DNA of 6,698 nt from Syntrophorhabdaceae bacterium (GTDB lineage: Bacteria > Desulfobacterota > Syntrophorhabdia > Syntrophorhabdales > Syntrophorhabdaceae), in NCBI GenBank assembly GCA_026415015.1, contig JAOAHW010000204.1, positions 1-6,698 of the forward strand. Direction: 5' to 3'. Shown one piece after another: positions 5,695-6,698 of the stretch (positions are counted from its first letter, which is position 1; each line of letters starts with the position of its first letter). The position numbers and the translations under genes were made by a program. The notes beneath the pieces were generated by a model that saw nothing but the letters and a program-made list of their open reading frames with translations, made no database searches and had not been told where the DNA came from.

Positions 5695-5710
5695 TGGCAC
5701 TGGCCTTGCA
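5695..5710 (+). promoter_or_regulatory. Sigma-54 (RpoN) promoter of the Spy/ZraP-like gene
   Basis: TGGCACTGGCCTTGCA matches TGGCACG-N4-TTGCW at all but one defined position. The invariant GG (5696-5697, -25/-24) and GC (5708-5709, -13/-12) have the required 12-bp separation. The predicted start is near 5721, giving a leader of about 32 nt that includes AGGAGGT (5741-5747). Transcription should strictly need an ATP-driven NtrC/ZraR-type activator. Confidence 0.82.
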
Positions 5711-5740
5711 TATTAGATAGGCAGGTAAATAAAATATATT

Positions 5741-5747
5741 AGGAGGT
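5741..5747 (+). promoter_or_regulatory. Strong ribosome binding site of the Spy/ZraP-like gene
   Basis: AGGAGGT ends five bases before the ATG at 5753, supporting that start and high translation once the gene is induced. Confidence 0.85.
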
Positions 5748-5752
5748 CTCAG

Positions 5753-6226
5753 ATGACACGAAAAAGATTGATGATAGGTATAATGATTGTTATGTTTCTC
5801 GCGCTCACAACTACTGTATTTGCCTTTGGACCAAGAGGTGGACGTGGTTATGGTGATTTCTGCAGGATGCAGGCAGAGCTTAATCTAACAAAAGACCAGT
5901 CTGAAAGACTCTGGCAGATAAGGGAAAGATTTCATACAGATACAGAGAAACTGAGATATGAGATATTCCAGAAGGGCATTGAATTAAAATCCCTCTATGC
6001 TGACCCTAAAGCAGATAAGACAACCATTCTGAACAAACAGAAGGAGCTCAATGCCTTAAGGCTCAAACTACAGGACAGGAGGGCACAGATGAGGGTAGAG
6101 CAGAGAGAGGTTTTGACCCCTGAGCAGTTGAACAAGTTAAATCAATTTAGACCAGGTCCAGGTTACGGTATGATGGGATATGGCAGGCCTGGCCAAGGCA
6201 GGGGTTTTGGACAGCCAGGGTTTTAA
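5753..6226 (+). CDS. Periplasmic Spy/CpxP/ZraP-family stress or metal-resistance protein
   Basis: A 157-residue exported protein of the LTxxQ superfamily, which includes Spy (chaperone), CpxP (envelope-stress modulator) and ZraP (zinc-binding chaperone). Residues 1-24 form a signal peptide with a likely cut after VFA. The mature part has a glycine/arginine-rich head (26-34), two LTxxQ motifs (LTKDQ 45-49 and LTPEQ 121-125) flanking a long charged helical region (50-118), and a Gly/Met/Pro/Tyr-rich tail from about 134. The low-complexity glycine-rich tail and the sigma-54 promoter both resemble ZraP rather than Spy, but the tail lacks the many histidines of E. coli ZraP, so zinc binding is uncertain. 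A strong terminator follows, so it is probably a single-gene transcript. A possible sensor kinase gene lies downstream. Confidence 0.85.
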   Translation: MTRKRLMIGIMIVMFLALTTTVFAFGPRGGRGYGDFCRMQAELNLTKDQSERLWQIRERFHTDTEKLRYEIFQKGIELKSLYADPKADKTTILNKQKELNALRLKLQDRRAQMRVEQREVLTPEQLNKLNQFRPGPGYGMMGYGRPGQGRGFGQPGF

Positions 6227-6235
6227 AGATACAAA

Positions 6236-6257
6236 AGGGCAGGAAAAAACCTGCCCT
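6236..6257 (+). other. 8-bp hairpin after the Spy/ZraP-like gene
   Basis: AGGGCAGG and CCTGCCCT pair perfectly around an A6 loop, starting nine bases after the stop codon. No T-run follows, so it is more likely a 3'-end stabilising stem placed before the true terminator than a terminator itself. Confidence 0.55.
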
Positions 6258-6292
6258 ATCTCCATATACTTCTTCACCCCTCCCCCCTATGA

Positions 6293-6333
6293 CCCCTCAA
6301 ATCGTCTAAATAGATTTGAGGGGCTTCTTTTTT
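6293..6333 (+). terminator. Rho-independent terminator of the Spy/ZraP-like gene
   Basis: An 11-bp perfect stem (CCCCTCAAATC with GATTTGAGGGG) closes a nine-base loop and is followed by CTTCTTTTTT. This is a textbook intrinsic terminator and isolates the sigma-54 transcript from the downstream gene. Confidence 0.93.
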
Positions 6334-6386
6334 AAAAAAATTGGGGTATCCACAAAAGAATGTTTTTTAAAGAAGGTAAAAATTTG

Positions 6387-6392
6387 TATAAT
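6387..6392 (+). promoter_or_regulatory. Candidate -10 element before the partial membrane-protein gene
   Basis: TATAAT lies 12 bases before the ATG at 6405. The best upstream partner is TTTAAA at 15-bp spacing, a weak -35. The predicted start near 6399 would leave a leader of only about six bases, so either the transcript is nearly leaderless or the real promoter is elsewhere. The terminator at 6293-6333 makes some promoter in this gap likely. Confidence 0.35.
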
Positions 6393-6404
6393 CAGGTATA
6401 GGAC

Positions 6405-6698
6405 ATGAATGGGGCAGATAAAAAGACACTGTTATTCCTCCCTTTACTATTTTTTATATTTTTTCTCTTGATTGCCATAACAGGCTTTTTTCAATACAGG
6501 ATAATAAAAAATAATATGGAGAGGCTGATTATAAATGAGGGAGAGATAATATTCAACCATCTTAATCATGAGTTAAATCAGACCCTTGAATATCTAAATA
6601 TAATTGAGACCTCACCCTCTGTTATTCCAGGTGATTTTATTGATATCCTTGCCTATGACGAGGCTATTATCTCTGATTTTTACTATATTTTTAAAAAT
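6405..6698 (+). CDS. N-terminus of a membrane protein, probably a sensor histidine kinase (partial)
   Basis: Ninety-eight codons are open to the window edge. After MNGADKK comes one strongly hydrophobic helix (about residues 9-29), then a polar, helical, non-cytosolic-looking segment (NNMERLIINEGEIIFNHL, 36-53, and onward). This layout, one N-terminal membrane helix followed by an extracytoplasmic sensor region, is usual for two-component sensor kinases and chemoreceptors. No HAMP, phospho-acceptor or ATPase motifs can be seen, because they would lie beyond the end. Position downstream of a sigma-54-controlled Spy/ZraP-like gene makes a ZraS-like kinase the best guess, by inference only. The Shine-Dalgarno sequence is weak (AGGT seven bases before the ATG). 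Confidence 0.6.
   Translation, partial: MNGADKKTLLFLPLLFFIFFLLIAITGFFQYRIIKNNMERLIINEGEIIFNHLNHELNQTLEYLNIIETSPSVIPGDFIDILAYDEAIISDFYYIFKN

Noticed and set aside
1..6698. tRNA, rRNA, insertion sequence or phage genes
   Set aside because: No cloverleaf, rRNA-like segment, transposase motif or flanking duplication was seen; coding density and codon use are even across the window.

Overview
The window looks like chromosomal DNA of a moderately AT-rich, Gram-negative-type bacterium. It has secreted or periplasmic proteins, a sigma-54 promoter and heavy use of ATA, AGG and AAG codons. The gene set (xseB-ispA-dxs cluster, a SYLF protein, a tautomerase with a DNWGIGG motif, PAS-GGDEF signalling, a ZraP/Spy-like protein) would suit a Nitrospirota or Desulfobacterota-like anaerobe. 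That placement is inference from gene content, not a phylogenetic result.

Left part (1-2510, minus strand): a tightly packed isoprenoid cluster, xseB > ispA > dxs, with 13-nt and 1-nt overlaps. IspA makes the prenyl diphosphate. DXS, truncated by the window edge, makes the first MEP-pathway intermediate. A near-consensus sigma-70 promoter lies so close to the xseB start codon that its transcript should be leaderless.

Middle (2494-4111): a cytosolic PAS-PAS-GGDEF diguanylate cyclase (minus) is divergent from a small 4-oxalocrotonate tautomerase-family gene (plus). The two share a 121-bp intergenic region with a -10 element in each direction.

Right-middle (4154-5496, minus): a probable three-gene unit encodes an FMN-type split-barrel protein, a 52-residue Cys-rich microprotein ending in a CCGHPGEPGC motif, and an exported SYLF-domain protein. 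An 18-bp inverted repeat lies between the second and third genes.

Right (5497-6698): the 256-bp region upstream of the plus-strand Spy/ZraP-like gene has the layout of a sigma-54 control region. It holds a -24/-12 element, an exact IHF-consensus match near -48, and repeated TCGACA half-sites at about -100 to -135 where an enhancer-binding protein would sit. A strong intrinsic terminator follows the gene. Next comes the start of a membrane protein, cut by the window edge, that resembles the N-terminus of a sensor kinase. Together these suggest a ZraPSR-like envelope or metal-stress module whose kinase and regulator lie largely outside the window.
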